This document shows, piece after piece, positions 42,743 through 52,544 of a stretch of 64,000 bases of DNA (within the stretch, counting starts at the first letter, position 1; every line of letters starts with the position of its first letter). The notes under the pieces were generated by a model. That model searched no databases, was not told where the DNA came from, and worked only from the letters and a program-made list of their open reading frames with translations. This DNA is from JBBDIX01 sp050486225. Its GTDB lineage: Bacteria > Actinomycetota > Nitriliruptoria > Nitriliruptorales > Nitriliruptoraceae. The DNA lies in the NCBI GenBank assembly GCA_050486225.1, contig JBJHCV010000003.1, positions 186,001 through 250,000 of the forward strand, read 5' to 3'. The position numbers were made by a program, and so were the translations under genes.

Positions 42743-43779
42743 CAGTCGTTCGCGTGGAGCGCGGCGTTGAGGCCGCCCCAGGCCCGATGGTCCCGGTCCA
42801 GGGCCAGCACTCGGCCGCTCCGCGAGTCCCGTCGGAACTCGAGGTCGCTGTGTCCCGACAGTTCGCGAGCCTTGACGACCTGGCCGTCGGACCGTTCGAC
42901 CTTCGTCCCCGCGGTGACGTACAGGCCCGCCTCGACGACACACCGGTCGCCGAGCGAGATCCCCACACCGGCGTTCGCGCCGACGAGGCAGCCCTGGCCG
43001 ATGCGGATGACCTCCGAACCCCCGCCCGACAGCGTGCCCATGATGGAGGCCCCGCCGCCGATGTCCGAGCCGTCGCCGACGACGACACCTGCGGAGATGC
43101 GTCCCTCGACCATCGACGCGCCCAGCGTGCCCGCGTTGAAGTTCACGAAACCCTCGTGCATCACGGTCGTGCCGGGTGCCAGGTGTGCGCCGAGGCGGAC
43201 CCGGTCGGCGTCGGCGATGCGCACGTTCGGAGGGATCACGTAGTCCGTCATCCTCGGGAACTTGTCGACGCTGGTGACACGCACCGGTCGTCCGGCTGCG
43301 GCCAGTTCGAAGCGAAGGTCGTCGAAGGTGTCCGGGTCGGCGGGCCCCAGGTCCGTCCACACCACGTTGCTCAGGACGCCGAACAGTCCGTCGAGGTTGA
43401 GTCCGTGCGGCTGAACGACGCGGTTCGACAGCAGGTGCAGTCGCAGGTACGCGTCGTGCACGTCGGTGGGTGGGGCGGCCAGGTCCTCGATCCAGGTGGC
43501 CACGGGTTCCCGCCGGGTGCGCAGTGGCGACGTCGGCGCCTTGCCGGACGTGACCGCGGTGAGCGCCCTCGTGACGGGATGGTCGGCCCCGATCCACGCC
43601 GCCCGTTGCACGTCCGAGGTGACCGGCACGGTGGCTGGTCCCTGCAGTTCGAGTTCGCGCAGCAGTCCCTGGATCGTCCGCGAGTCCTCCGTGGTCACGT
43701 ACGGGTACCACGTGTCGAGGACCTTGCCTCGGGGGGTGCGTGTGGCGACACCGACCCCGAACGCCGGGATGCTGCTCAT
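42742..43779 (-). CDS. dapD: Tetrahydrodipicolinate N-succinyltransferase (actinobacterial type)
   Basis: The 345-residue protein has an N-terminal domain specific to actinobacterial DapD and a left-handed beta-helix of hexapeptide repeats (about 175-300; [37 protein letters not shown]). It transfers succinyl from succinyl-CoA to tetrahydrodipicolinate. The ATG has GGAGTG at proper spacing. It begins the operon dapD-dapE-comB. Confidence 0.95.
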   Translation of the reverse strand: MSSIPAFGVGVATRTPRGKVLDTWYPYVTTEDSRTIQGLLRELELQGPATVPVTSDVQRAAWIGADHPVTRALTAVTSGKAPTSPLRTRREPVATWIEDLAAPPTDVHDAYLRLHLLSNRVVQPHGLNLDGLFGVLSNVVWTDLGPADPDTFDDLRFELAAAGRPVRVTSVDKFPRMTDYVIPPNVRIADADRVRLGAHLAPGTTVMHEGFVNFNAGTLGASMVEGRISAGVVVGDGSDIGGGASIMGTLSGGGSEVIRIGQGCLVGANAGVGISLGDRCVVEAGLYVTAGTKVERSDGQVVKARELSGHSDLEFRRDSRSGRVLALDRDHRAWGGLNAALHAND

Positions 43780-43888
43780 CGAGACACTCCGTGACGGTCG
43801 AACGCTCCTGGGCCGATCCTACTCAGCACACGGCGACACCCCGGCGGGTGGTTGACTGGAGATGCGCCGTCACGGTCGGGAGGACCTC

Positions 43889-44824
43889 GTGGACGAACAG
43901 GCCGAACTGCCACCGCCGATGGGACCGGTCGGACTGGGAGGCAGCCTCGTGGTCGGCGTGGCCATGGGTGCCGCCGAGATCGTTCCCGGCTTCTCGGGTG
44001 GCACCGTCGCACTGGTCGCCGGTGTCTACGAGCGTCTCGTCGCCAACGTGCGCCAGGGGGCCCGGGTGCTGTCACTGCTCGTGCGCGGCCGATTCGACGC
44101 GGCATGGCGGACTCTGCTCGCCATGCAGTGGCCGTTCCTCGCGGCGCTGCTGGTCGGCATGGGGACCAGCATCATGCTCGCCGCCGGGATCCTGGGCCGG
44201 TTCATCGACCAGCGTCCCGTCGAGGCGTCCGCCGTGTTCCTCGGCCTCGTTCTCGGCGCAGCCGTCGTCGCGTCCGGCCAGCGTCACGAGTCGGTGGGTT
44301 GGCACTGGCTGATCGTGCTGGTCGTGGCAACGCTCACGTTCGTGGGCCTCGGGGTGTCGGGAGGCAGCGTCGAGTCCCCGTCGCTGCTGCTGCTGTTCGT
44401 CGGGGTGGCCGTCGCCGTGTGTGCCTGGATCCTGCCCGGGGTGTCGGGGGCGTTCCTCCTGCTGCTCGCAGGCCTCTACCCGGCGGCGCTCGCCGCCGTC
44501 GAGCAGCGCGACCTCGTCGCCATCGCCGTCATGGCGTCGGGAGCCCTCGTGGGTCTGGCTGCGTTCTCCACCCTGCTGCACTGGCTGCTGGCACGCGCCC
44601 ACGACGTCGTGCTCGCGGCGATGCTTGGACTGATGCTCGGAAGTGCGCGGGTGCTGTGGCCGTGGCCGTCGACCGAGGGGATGGGCGACCCGGCGCTGGG
44701 CCTGCCGGAGGTCGGCACCGCCCCGTTGGCGATCGCGCTCGCGTGTGGCGCGTTCGCCGCCGTCTGGGTCGTGGGCCTGGTCGCCGACGCGATCGGGTCG
44801 CGACGACGCCAACCGGTGGTCTGA
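43889..44824 (+). CDS. DUF368 / PopT-like polyprenyl-phosphate translocase
   Basis: The 311-residue membrane protein has about eight to nine helices. DUF368 hallmarks are present twice: AAEIVPGFSGGTVALVAGVYERL near the N-terminus and AWILPGVSGAFLLLLAGLY in the second half, as internal duplication. DUF368 proteins (PopT) recycle undecaprenyl phosphate across the membrane for wall synthesis. Location between dapDE and dapC fits a cell-wall role. The GTG at 43889 has GGGAGGAC; an ATG at 43862 would add nine residues. Confidence 0.88.
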   Translation: MDEQAELPPPMGPVGLGGSLVVGVAMGAAEIVPGFSGGTVALVAGVYERLVANVRQGARVLSLLVRGRFDAAWRTLLAMQWPFLAALLVGMGTSIMLAAGILGRFIDQRPVEASAVFLGLVLGAAVVASGQRHESVGWHWLIVLVVATLTFVGLGVSGGSVESPSLLLLFVGVAVAVCAWILPGVSGAFLLLLAGLYPAALAAVEQRDLVAIAVMASGALVGLAAFSTLLHWLLARAHDVVLAAMLGLMLGSARVLWPWPSTEGMGDPALGLPEVGTAPLAIALACGAFAAVWVVGLVADAIGSRRRQPVV

Positions 44825-44873
44825 GGAGCGCCGGCCCGGCCGCGAACCGGGTGCCAGGGCTCCTCGCGGCGCG

Positions 44874-46052
44874 TCACGCGGGCAGGCGCCCCTCGTGCAC
44901 GGCGGTGTGCCAACGGGTCACGGCGCCCCGCAGGTCGTCGAGCGTCGGCACGAGCGCGGCGCGCAGCCACCCCTCCCCGGAGGGTCCGAACGAACGTCCC
45001 GGGGTCACCACGATGCGTTCGTCGAGCAGGGCGTGCGCATACGCCACGTCGTCACCGCCGGGAGCACGGAACCACACGTAGAAGGTGGCCTCGGACCCGG
45101 ACACCTCGACGTCGATCTCGTCGAACAGGTCGAGCAGCACGTCGCGCTTCGCGGAGAAGATCGCGCGACGTTCGTCGACGTGGTCCTGGTCGTCCCACGC
45201 GGCGACGGCCGCCGCCTGCACGAAGTCCTGTGAGGCGGTGCCGAGGTTGACGCGCAGTCGACGCAGCAGGGCGATCAGGTCCGGGTCCCCGATGATCGCG
45301 CCCGACCGGTAGCCGGTCATGCCGGACCGCTTCGACAGGGACACGATCGCCAGCACGCCGGTGAGGTCCCCGTCGCAGGCCTCGAGGACGCTCGGTGCCG
45401 GCTCGTCGAACCACAGTTCCTGGTAGCACTCGTCGGAGGCGAGCACCAGTCCGTGCTCCCGGGCGAGAGAGACCTGCGTGCGCAGGTGGTCGACGTCCAC
45501 CACCGACCCGGTCGGGTTGTGCGGATGGTTGACCCAGGCCAGTGCGGCGCGGTCGAGTCGGGCGGACTCCACCGTCGCGAGGTCCATGCGCCATCCCGTC
45601 TCGGGTCGCAGCGCCACCGGGTCGGACACGCCACCGGCGAACTGTGCGCCCCGCTCGTAGACGGGGTAGCCCGGCTCGCCCCACAGCACGTGGCGGCGCG
45701 GGCCGGCGGCGTCCACGAGTGCAAGCGGCAGGTGGAAGATCGCCTCCTTGCTGCCCGACGACGGAAGGACGTGGAGGTCCGGATCGACCTCGACCCCGTG
45801 GCGACGGTGCATCCAGCCGGCGACGGCCTCGCGGAGGCGGCGTTGGCCCGGCGTGGTGGGGTAGCGCAGGACCGGACCGACGGCGTCGACCAGCGCCCGA
45901 CGGATGAACTCCGGGGTCGGCTCGAACGGGTCGCCGATGGACAGGTCGGTCCACGGCCCGTCGGGGTCTCGCTGACGGGCGCGAGCGGTCGTGTCGGTGA
46001 AGTACTCGGTCAGCCCGGTGAGCACCGGGTTGACGGGATGAGGCGCATGCAT
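44874..46052 (-). CDS. dapC: Succinyldiaminopimelate aminotransferase
   Basis: The 392-residue fold type I aminotransferase has PLP lysine in SLSKRSGMTGYRSG, the NHPHNPTGSVVD aspartate-aminotransferase motif, and SDECYQELW. The DapC assignment rests on similarity to actinobacterial DapC (LPSSGSKEAIFHLPLALV) and on the neighbouring dapD-dapE. It would make N-succinyl-LL-diaminopimelate. The ATG at 46052 faces the tyrA gene divergently across a 91-bp gap. Confidence 0.88.
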   Translation of the reverse strand: MHAPHPVNPVLTGLTEYFTDTTARARQRDPDGPWTDLSIGDPFEPTPEFIRRALVDAVGPVLRYPTTPGQRRLREAVAGWMHRRHGVEVDPDLHVLPSSGSKEAIFHLPLALVDAAGPRRHVLWGEPGYPVYERGAQFAGGVSDPVALRPETGWRMDLATVESARLDRAALAWVNHPHNPTGSVVDVDHLRTQVSLAREHGLVLASDECYQELWFDEPAPSVLEACDGDLTGVLAIVSLSKRSGMTGYRSGAIIGDPDLIALLRRLRVNLGTASQDFVQAAAVAAWDDQDHVDERRAIFSAKRDVLLDLFDEIDVEVSGSEATFYVWFRAPGGDDVAYAHALLDERIVVTPGRSFGPSGEGWLRAALVPTLDDLRGAVTRWHTAVHEGRLPA

Positions 46053-46143
46053 GGTGATCCGCTCGCCGTCGTCGGTTCCGTGGGGCACGACAGTAGGCTG
46101 TGCCGGCCCCGTCGAGCATCCCCGCGCCGCAGGTGGTCCCACG

Positions 46144-47217
46144 GTGTCGACCCGTCCGTCCCACCTCGACGTCCCCGCGCTCGAGGCCCTGTCCGACCCG
46201 CAGCGGGTCGGTGTCGTCGGCTGCGGGCTGATCGGCGGGTCGATCGTGCTGCGTTGCCTGCAGGCGGGCCTCCCCGTCACGGTGTTCGACACGGACCCGG
46301 ACGTCGTGGCGTCGGTCCGTGGTCGTGGCGTCCGCGTCGTCGATCGGCTCGAGGACCTGGTGTCCGCATGTGACCTCGTCGTCGTGGCGGTGTCCCCGGA
46401 CCGGGTCGCAGGCGTGTGGGACCAGATCGCCGCGATGCCGGGATCGCACGACCCCCGTCGGCTCGTCGTCGACGTGTCCTCCACGAAGGCGCCGGTCGTG
46501 GCCGCGGTGAACGCCGGGGCCACGGGGTGGACGTCGCCGTCTGCCTGCCTGATGCTCAGCCACCCGATGGCCGGGCGTGAACAGGCGGGATGGCCCGCCG
46601 CCCTGCCGGACCTGTTCGTCGCTGCAGCGTGGATCCTGTGTCCCCACGCGGACGTTCGCGCCGACGAACTCGCGCGCATGCTGCGGTTCGTCGCGCGGAT
46701 GGGTGCGCGGGCGTGCGCGATGCCCGCGACGAGACACGACCGGTTCGCGGCGCTGGTGAGCCACCTGCCGCACCTGCTCGCGTTCGCATACCGGCACCTG
46801 CTCGAGCAGGAGGACCCGGCCGGTGCCTGGTGGCGGTTCTCCGGTGGCTCGCTGGCCGACGTGCTGCGGGTGTCGGACTCCGACCCGGACCTGTGGCGCG
46901 AGATCCTGCGCGGCAACGACGAGGAGCTCGCGCGCGCCGCCGAGCAGCTGTCGGAACGCATGGAGGCCCGCTGGCAGGCGGTCGACGCACCGTCACGGGT
47001 GCCCGGTGGCAACGGAGGGCCGGACGCCGGAGCGACCACCGTGTCGTTCGCCGCGCAGGCCACTCTGGGCGTGGGCGCGGACGAACTGGCCATGACCGGA
47101 CTCGACGGGCTCGAGGTCGTCGACGCGAGGGTGAGCGACGGGCGGCTCGAGGTCGACCTCGACCGGCGTGCCCACGGGGCGATCGCGAGCCGGTTCACCC
47201 CGCCCGACGAGGCCTGA
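46144..47217 (+). CDS. tyrA: Prephenate dehydrogenase
   Basis: The 357-residue protein has an NAD-binding motif GVVGCGLIGGSIVL, VVVAVSPDRV, a DVSSTKAPVV segment, and the catalytic-region MLSHPMAGRE histidine and FSGGSLADVLRV. It converts prephenate or arogenate to the tyrosine precursor. A C-terminal region of about 70 residues may hold a degenerate regulatory domain. The GTG was chosen on an AGGTGG site and on the start of the conserved Rossmann strand. Confidence 0.9.
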   Translation: MSTRPSHLDVPALEALSDPQRVGVVGCGLIGGSIVLRCLQAGLPVTVFDTDPDVVASVRGRGVRVVDRLEDLVSACDLVVVAVSPDRVAGVWDQIAAMPGSHDPRRLVVDVSSTKAPVVAAVNAGATGWTSPSACLMLSHPMAGREQAGWPAALPDLFVAAAWILCPHADVRADELARMLRFVARMGARACAMPATRHDRFAALVSHLPHLLAFAYRHLLEQEDPAGAWWRFSGGSLADVLRVSDSDPDLWREILRGNDEELARAAEQLSERMEARWQAVDAPSRVPGGNGGPDAGATTVSFAAQATLGVGADELAMTGLDGLEVVDARVSDGRLEVDLDRRAHGAIASRFTPPDEA

Positions 47218-47240
47218 CGGGCTCGGGCACGACGTGGCGC

Positions 47241-48800
47241 TCAGCGGATCGCGTAGAAGAAGCCGTCGCGCGACCCGACCCAGATCCGTCCGTCCCACAC
47301 GGCCGGGGTCGACTCGATGCAGCCGGGCAGGCCGAGCCGCCACGTCTCCGACGGCACGGCTGGGTCGGTCAGGTCGTAGGCGCGAAGGTGTGGGTCCATG
47401 CACGTCGCGACCAGCAGCTGGGGGACACCGTCGTGTTCGACGACGACCGGCGACGACCAGGCGTGCCAGCCGATCTCCTCACGGAACGTCACGGTGCCGT
47501 CCGTCGTGTCGACCACCAGCAGCTCACCGGGGTGGGTCGCGACGTACAGGTGGCCGGCGTGCAGGGCGGGCGTCGCCCACACCCCGCCGTCGTCGTTGGG
47601 CTGTCGGGGCGGGATGTCGACGCTCCACACGATCGGGTCGTCCGGTTGGTCGAGGTCGAGTCGGACGAGTTGGCCGACCTCGAACGCTCGTGGCAGGAAG
47701 CGCTGGAGTTCGATCGCGACGTACAGCGCTCCGTCGGCCGGGTCGATCACGATCGACGCGTCGATGTCGTCACCGAGCCACACGTCGAGCAGCACGTCGA
47801 CCTCGCCCTCGCGGAGCGCCGACAGGGACAGCGTGAGCAGGCGCCCGCCGGAGTTGGCGAACGTCACCCGGTCCCGTTCCACGTCGATGGCCACGCTGTT
47901 CTCGATGGAGACGTTGCGGTCCCCGATCGCGCGGAACAGGTCGTCGTCGAATCCCGGGACCTCCACGAGCACCTCGGGATCGAGGGTGACCAGCCCGTTC
48001 GCGTCGTAGCCACGACCGAGGCGGACGGCCCGGAACCATGAGTCCTCGCCTCCGACGTACATGACGTCGTCGACGATGGCGGGGCTGCCGTCCCAGTCGT
48101 CGTTCCAGACCCCTCGCGGGTGGCGTGACAGTCGCCACAGCTCCTCGACGGGTTCCCGGTCGAGCGCCAGTGCGCGGAGGTGCCCGTCACGTGACCCGAT
48201 GTAGAACAGGGGATACCCGTCGGGGTCCAGTGCGCCCGTCCCCTTGATCTGGAAGTTCGTGCGGAACGGCGCCCGCAGGGGGGCCCCGGTGTCTCCGTCG
48301 AGGAAGTAGACCTGTCCGTCGAAGCCGCCGAAGATGACCTCGGTGACGCCGTCGGGCCGTTCCCACACGATCGGTTGGCCCGTCCATCCCGTCCCGCACC
48401 ACAGACGGTCCTCGCGGATGATGACGGGTTCTCCGTCCTCGTCGACGCCCTCGCGCGTCGTGGGCTCGGTGATGCACATCGGGGAGTCCGGGAACCGCCA
48501 CGCGACCTCTGGTTCCGTGGGGAGGGGGCCGAGCCCGTGGAACGTGTGGGTGAGGTTGCCGCGGAAGCGCAGCAGCCCGGTGACGGTCTCACCCCAGATG
48601 GGCTCCACCTCGACGGACTCCTCGAGGGTGTCCGGTGTGGGGTGGTCGGGGGTGACGGGGTCCACGTCCGGGGAGTCGACGACCTCCCCGGGATCGGCCG
48701 CTGCCGAGGGTGACACGACGCCGGACACGAACGCTGCGTACAGGGCGACGCCAGTGACGGCGATTGCCGCCGTGAGCACCAGTCGAGGGGTTTCGCGCAT
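47241..48800 (-). CDS. Membrane-anchored or secreted PQQ-like beta-propeller protein
   Basis: The 519-residue protein has an N-terminal hydrophobic segment (about 8-29), an Asp/Pro-rich linker (35-65), then about seven repeats of a propeller-blade pattern such as VIFGGFDGQVYFLDGDTG, YIGSRDGHLRALAL, YVGGEDSWFRAVRL, and YVATHPGELLVVDTTDG. No enzyme residues are recognised. Four cysteines occur in the propeller (CIT, WCG, TCM, GCI), possibly disulfides outside the cell. Function unknown. Confidence 0.75.
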   Translation of the reverse strand: MRETPRLVLTAAIAVTGVALYAAFVSGVVSPSAAADPGEVVDSPDVDPVTPDHPTPDTLEESVEVEPIWGETVTGLLRFRGNLTHTFHGLGPLPTEPEVAWRFPDSPMCITEPTTREGVDEDGEPVIIREDRLWCGTGWTGQPIVWERPDGVTEVIFGGFDGQVYFLDGDTGAPLRAPFRTNFQIKGTGALDPDGYPLFYIGSRDGHLRALALDREPVEELWRLSRHPRGVWNDDWDGSPAIVDDVMYVGGEDSWFRAVRLGRGYDANGLVTLDPEVLVEVPGFDDDLFRAIGDRNVSIENSVAIDVERDRVTFANSGGRLLTLSLSALREGEVDVLLDVWLGDDIDASIVIDPADGALYVAIELQRFLPRAFEVGQLVRLDLDQPDDPIVWSVDIPPRQPNDDGGVWATPALHAGHLYVATHPGELLVVDTTDGTVTFREEIGWHAWSSPVVVEHDGVPQLLVATCMDPHLRAYDLTDPAVPSETWRLGLPGCIESTPAVWDGRIWVGSRDGFFYAIR

Positions 48801-48894
48801 CGGAGGAGGGTACGGCGACTTCCCCGTCGCAGGATGTGGCGGCGTGCGACGACCGTGCGGGGCCGCAGGCTCGCGGGGCTACGCTCGACGGCCG

Positions 48895-50151
48895 ATGGAC
48901 GAGACGACCGACAGCCAGCCTCCGGAGTCGCTGCGCACCATCCTGGTGCGATGCTCCTGCCGGGACCGCCCGGGTATCACCACGGGTCTGCTCGGTGTGC
49001 TCTCCCGGGCCGGTGCCCGGCTCTACGACATCGAGCAGGTCGTCGTGCGCGAACGACTCACGCTCGACCTGCTCATCGGGGTGGAGGCCGGGGACGACGT
49101 CCTCAAGGAACTGCTCTACCACGGGTGGGAGCACGGACTGCAGCTCGACTTCGAGGTCGTCGAACCGACGCCAGAGACCAACGGAGTGGCCCGTTCCGTC
49201 GTCACCGTCATCGGCCAGACGCTCCCTCCAGCCGCGCTCGCGTCGGTGACCGCGGCGATCGCCGACGGCGGGGGCAACATCGATCGCATCGTGCGCCTGG
49301 CGCGGTATCCGGTGGTGTCCTACGAGTTCGTCATCGCGGGCGGCGACATCGACGACATGCGTACCCGGCTGGTGGAGGCAGCGGCCGACCACCGCATCGA
49401 CGTCGCCATCCAGCGCGCGAGCCTCGAACGTCGCGCAAAGCGCCTCGTGGTGCTCGACGTCGACTCGACCCTGATCCAGGACGAGGTCATCGACCTGCTT
49501 GGTGAGGAGGCCGGTTGCCTCGACGAGATCGCACGGGTCACCCAGCAGGCGATGGACGGTGAACTCGACTTCGAGGCGGCGCTGCGTGCCCGCGTCAGAC
49601 TTCTCGAGGGCACCTCGGCGGAGGCGCTCGAACGGGTCGCGGACCGGATCCGTCTCACACCCGGCGCGCGGACGTTCGTGCGCACCCTGCGTCGACTCGG
49701 CTACACGGTCGCGATCGTGTCCGGAGGCTTCTCCGTGTTCACGGATCGGCTGGCCGCCCAGCTGTGCATCGACCACTCGGCGGCCAACACCCTCGAGGTG
49801 GTCGACGGTCGCCTCACGGGCGACCTCGTCGGTGAGGTGGTCGACCGCGCCGGCAAGGCAGCGGTCCTGCGTCGCATCGCGGAGGCCGAACACATCCCCC
49901 TGTCGCAGACGGTGGCCGTGGGCGACGGTGCCAACGACCTCGACATGCTTGCGATCGCCGGGCTGGGCATCGCGTTCAACGCGAAGCCGATCGTTCGTGA
50001 ACAGGCCGACACCGCCCTGTCGGTCCCGTACCTGGACGCCATACTCTTCCTGCTCGGCATCCGGCGCGACGAGATCGAGGCCGCCGACGCCGCCGATCCG
50101 GACCTCGAACTCGAGGGGCTGCTCCCGGTGCCCGGGATGCCGCCGGTCTGA
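48895..50151 (+). CDS. serB: Phosphoserine phosphatase with ACT domains
   Basis: The 418-residue protein has two N-terminal ACT domains (about 14-90 and 98-175), then a HAD phosphatase with DVDSTLIQDE (nucleophile Asp), VSGGFSVF and GDGANDLDML. It does the last step of serine synthesis and may sense serine through ACT. The long two-ACT form is typical of actinobacteria. ATG start; a CTACGCTC -10-like box lies just upstream. Confidence 0.95.
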   Translation: MDETTDSQPPESLRTILVRCSCRDRPGITTGLLGVLSRAGARLYDIEQVVVRERLTLDLLIGVEAGDDVLKELLYHGWEHGLQLDFEVVEPTPETNGVARSVVTVIGQTLPPAALASVTAAIADGGGNIDRIVRLARYPVVSYEFVIAGGDIDDMRTRLVEAAADHRIDVAIQRASLERRAKRLVVLDVDSTLIQDEVIDLLGEEAGCLDEIARVTQQAMDGELDFEAALRARVRLLEGTSAEALERVADRIRLTPGARTFVRTLRRLGYTVAIVSGGFSVFTDRLAAQLCIDHSAANTLEVVDGRLTGDLVGEVVDRAGKAAVLRRIAEAEHIPLSQTVAVGDGANDLDMLAIAGLGIAFNAKPIVREQADTALSVPYLDAILFLLGIRRDEIEAADAADPDLELEGLLPVPGMPPV

Positions 50152-50226
50152 GCGGCGACTCGGCGTACCCGCGCCGACCGATGACCTGACGCACCTGACC
50201 GACGTGACCGATCCCGAGGAGCACCT

Positions 50227-51027
50227 GTGCCACGCGTGACCGTCCACCACCTCACCCTGCCCGCGCGGCTGCCCCTGATCGAGGAGTTCGGCCTGCGCAC
50301 GCGGGCGGACCTGTCCGGCCTGCTCGGTCCCCTCGACGACCTGGACCGTGCGGCACCGGGCACGTACGCCAACGGACGGCGAGTGTCGGGATGGCTGTCT
50401 CTCGACCACGCACGAACGCGTGTGGAGGAGTTCGGGGTCGGACTCGTGAGCTGGACGGTCGATCCGGCCAGGACGCTGGCCGCCCCGGCGAGCAGCCGCA
50501 CCGGCGACCTCGCCGCCTACTGGGAACAGGCGCGTCCCCTGTCGGAGTGGCTCGACGGGCCGTCGGTTCCCGGCGACCTCGAGGTGCACCAGAACGTGGC
50601 CGTGCGCGCCAAGCACGTGCGCATCCACGCGCCCCTGTGCACCGACGAGCACCTCGGTGACCATGCGCCGCTCGTCGCCGCGGTCGCGGACGCGGACCGC
50701 CTGTCCGCCAAGGCGCTGATGCACCTCGCGATCATCGCCTCGGCGGGGGACCTGGAGTCGACGGACTTCCTCGCGGCGTGCGCGCTGGCGTGGCGTGACG
50801 AGCCCGATGACCAGTCACTGTCCAGGGAACTGGCGGAGATGGACCCGGAGCGCGTGGCGGCCGCGGTGCTGGCCGAGAACGCCTCGGTCGCTCCGGAGTC
50901 GGTCGCACGACTGCGTGCCGCGCTCGAGGAGACGCGTGAACTGGCGGCCGAAGAGGGGATCGATCCGGGCCAGGCCATCTTCCAGCGGAGCGGTGCGATC
51001 CTCGAGGCCCTCGACCGTGGCCGCTGA
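50227..51027 (+). CDS. Conserved-looking hypothetical protein
   Basis: This 266-residue protein is not recognised. The first half is mixed (LPLIEEFGLRTRADLSGLLGPL, a YANGRRVSGWLSLDHA segment) and resembles small 'DarT/ADP-ribosyl-like' N-termini only loosely. The second half is helical and acidic (about 180-266). GTG start with GAGGAGCACC. It lies between serB and a cold-shock-like gene. No operon partner is evident. Confidence 0.6.
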   Translation: MPRVTVHHLTLPARLPLIEEFGLRTRADLSGLLGPLDDLDRAAPGTYANGRRVSGWLSLDHARTRVEEFGVGLVSWTVDPARTLAAPASSRTGDLAAYWEQARPLSEWLDGPSVPGDLEVHQNVAVRAKHVRIHAPLCTDEHLGDHAPLVAAVADADRLSAKALMHLAIIASAGDLESTDFLAACALAWRDEPDDQSLSRELAEMDPERVAAAVLAENASVAPESVARLRAALEETRELAAEEGIDPGQAIFQRSGAILEALDRGR

Positions 51028-51056
51028 GCGGTCACACCGGCGGTGATCCGGGTTCG

Positions 51057-51269
51057 TCAGAGGCTCACGACGTTCAGGTGGCTCACCCGCGGCTCGTCGA
51101 GGTCGGGGTCGTCGTGGAGCTCGAACCGGACGCGCTGACCGACGCGCAGCAGCTGCAGCCCGGATGCCCGGAACGCCTCGGCGTCGAACGACCGTTCACA
51201 CAGGTCGTCACCGAGCAGTGAACCGTGCAGCGTGTCGGACGAGAACGTCCGGATCGTGCCCTGCGGCAT
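51057..51269 (-). CDS. Cold-shock-domain-like small protein (divergent)
   Basis: The 70-residue protein resembles a cold-shock OB domain: MPQGTIRTF, HGSLLGDD, CERSFDAEAFRASG, LLRVGQRVRFEL, HLNVVSL. The aromatic RNA-binding positions of CspA (KGFGFI, VFVH) are mostly replaced, so nucleic-acid binding may be altered. GTG/ATG start is preceded by GAGGAGGC. It is divergent from the LapA-like gene. Confidence 0.7.
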   Translation of the reverse strand: MPQGTIRTFSSDTLHGSLLGDDLCERSFDAEAFRASGLQLLRVGQRVRFELHDDPDLDEPRVSHLNVVSL

Positions 51270-51332
51270 GTGGCCGCCTCCTCGCGTGAGCGTCGACGAG
51301 GCGGCAGGATAGCCGGGACGACGGAGGTTCCC

Positions 51333-51857
51333 ATGAGCACCAGTGACGCCGGTGGCACCGACGACGGTGGCACGACCCGTGGCCGTGACGAGCCGGGTGG
51401 AACCGGTTCGCCCCCCGACGCAGGTTCTCCGCGCGACGTCGCCCCCTCACGTTCGCGCCGCGAGCGGTCAGGCCGTGAGGAGCCGTCGTCCGAGCCGTCG
51501 TCCGCGGCGCCGTTGTCCGCGACGCCGGGCCGCTCCGACGCGAGCGAGTCGTCGGACAGCGCCCAGACCGTGCGCCCGCCCGTACCACTCACCCAGCAGA
51601 TCGGGCGCGTGGTCGTGTTCCTGCTGGCCGTGCTGTTCGGTGTGTTCGCGGTCGCCAACAGTCAGAGCGTCGACTTCTCGTGGATCTTCGGGGGCACCGA
51701 GGTGCAGGTCGCGCCAGACGGCACGCGAGTCGCAGGAGGCGTGCCGCTGATCGTGCTGATGCTGGGGTCGGCGGTGGTCGGCGCAGGGGTCACCGGATTC
51801 TTGGTGTGGCAGGCGGGTCGCGCCCGTCGTCGTGCCCGCGGCCGCGCCGGGCACTGA
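51333..51857 (+). CDS. LapA/DUF1049-domain membrane protein
   Basis: The 174-residue protein has a Ser/Arg/Glu-rich disordered N-terminus (1-85), then two membrane helices (about 91-108 and 136-157). The FAVANSQSVDFSWIFG loop between them is typical of DUF1049 (lipopolysaccharide assembly protein A domain) proteins, which in actinobacteria have unknown roles. The ATG has GGAGGTTCCC. The 3' end overlaps cofC by 68 bp on the other strand. Confidence 0.8.
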   Translation: MSTSDAGGTDDGGTTRGRDEPGGTGSPPDAGSPRDVAPSRSRRERSGREEPSSEPSSAAPLSATPGRSDASESSDSAQTVRPPVPLTQQIGRVVVFLLAVLFGVFAVANSQSVDFSWIFGGTEVQVAPDGTRVAGGVPLIVLMLGSAVVGAGVTGFLVWQAGRARRRARGRAGH

Positions 51858-52488
51858 CCTGGTCGAGCAGGGCGTCGATCAGGACGGACGTCGCCGGACC
51901 CACCTCCGCCGTCGCGAGCGCGGTCAGGTCGCCGGCGACGTCGACGTCTCCGTGCAGGCCCGGGGTGTCGACGGTCGCCACACGCAGACCGGCACCGTGA
52001 CCTGCGGTGACGTTGCGGCGCGCGGAGTCGGGGCCGTACGCCGCCACGAGGCACCCGCCGGGCCGACGGACCAGGCCGCCGGTTCCACCGCGTCGTGTCG
52101 GGGCGACGACCACCTCGACGTCGGGATGCAGCAGGGCCTGAACGTCGCCCGGGGTCAGGCACGGCAGGTCTGCGGCGATCACCGCGACGTCACGGTCGGC
52201 CAGCGAGGCGGTCGCGTGCGCGACCGCGGTCACGAGCCCCCCGTCGCCGTCGGGATCCGGCACGACGGTGAGCCCGTGCCGATGCGCCAGCGCCAGGGCC
52301 TCGGGCCCCTGGGCCGCGACGACCACGTCGCCCACCATGCCGGCGACACGGTCGTCGGTGACGGCCCGGACCACGTCGGAGAACATCGCCTCGACCAGGG
52401 CGCGGCGCAGGTGCGCGTCGAGGACCGGTGCGAGGCGGGTCTTGCCCTCGGACGGGTTGCGCAGGGGGAGGACGATGGTCGGCAGCAT
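51790..52488 (-). CDS. cofC: 2-phospho-L-lactate (or PEP) guanylyltransferase
   Basis: The 232-residue nucleotidyltransferase for coenzyme F420 synthesis has TIVLPLRNPSEGKTRL (NTP-binding Arg/Lys), LTVVPDPDGDGGLVTAV and VAVIAADLPCLTPGDV (metal Asp). In actinobacteria the enzyme uses phosphoenolpyruvate to build dehydro-F420. The last 23 residues (Arg/Asp/Gly-rich) lie antisense to the LapA-like gene and are probably not structured. It is divergent from gpsA. It implies F420-dependent metabolism. Confidence 0.88.
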   Translation of the reverse strand: MLPTIVLPLRNPSEGKTRLAPVLDAHLRRALVEAMFSDVVRAVTDDRVAGMVGDVVVAAQGPEALALAHRHGLTVVPDPDGDGGLVTAVAHATASLADRDVAVIAADLPCLTPGDVQALLHPDVEVVVAPTRRGGTGGLVRRPGGCLVAAYGPDSARRNVTAGHGAGLRVATVDTPGLHGDVDVAGDLTALATAEVGPATSVLIDALLDQVSARRGRGHDDGRDPPATPRIR

Positions 52489-52544
52489 CGTCGCCAGACT
52501 AACGAGGTCCGGCGGTAGGGTCGCAGGCCAGCAGGAGGTCGCGT

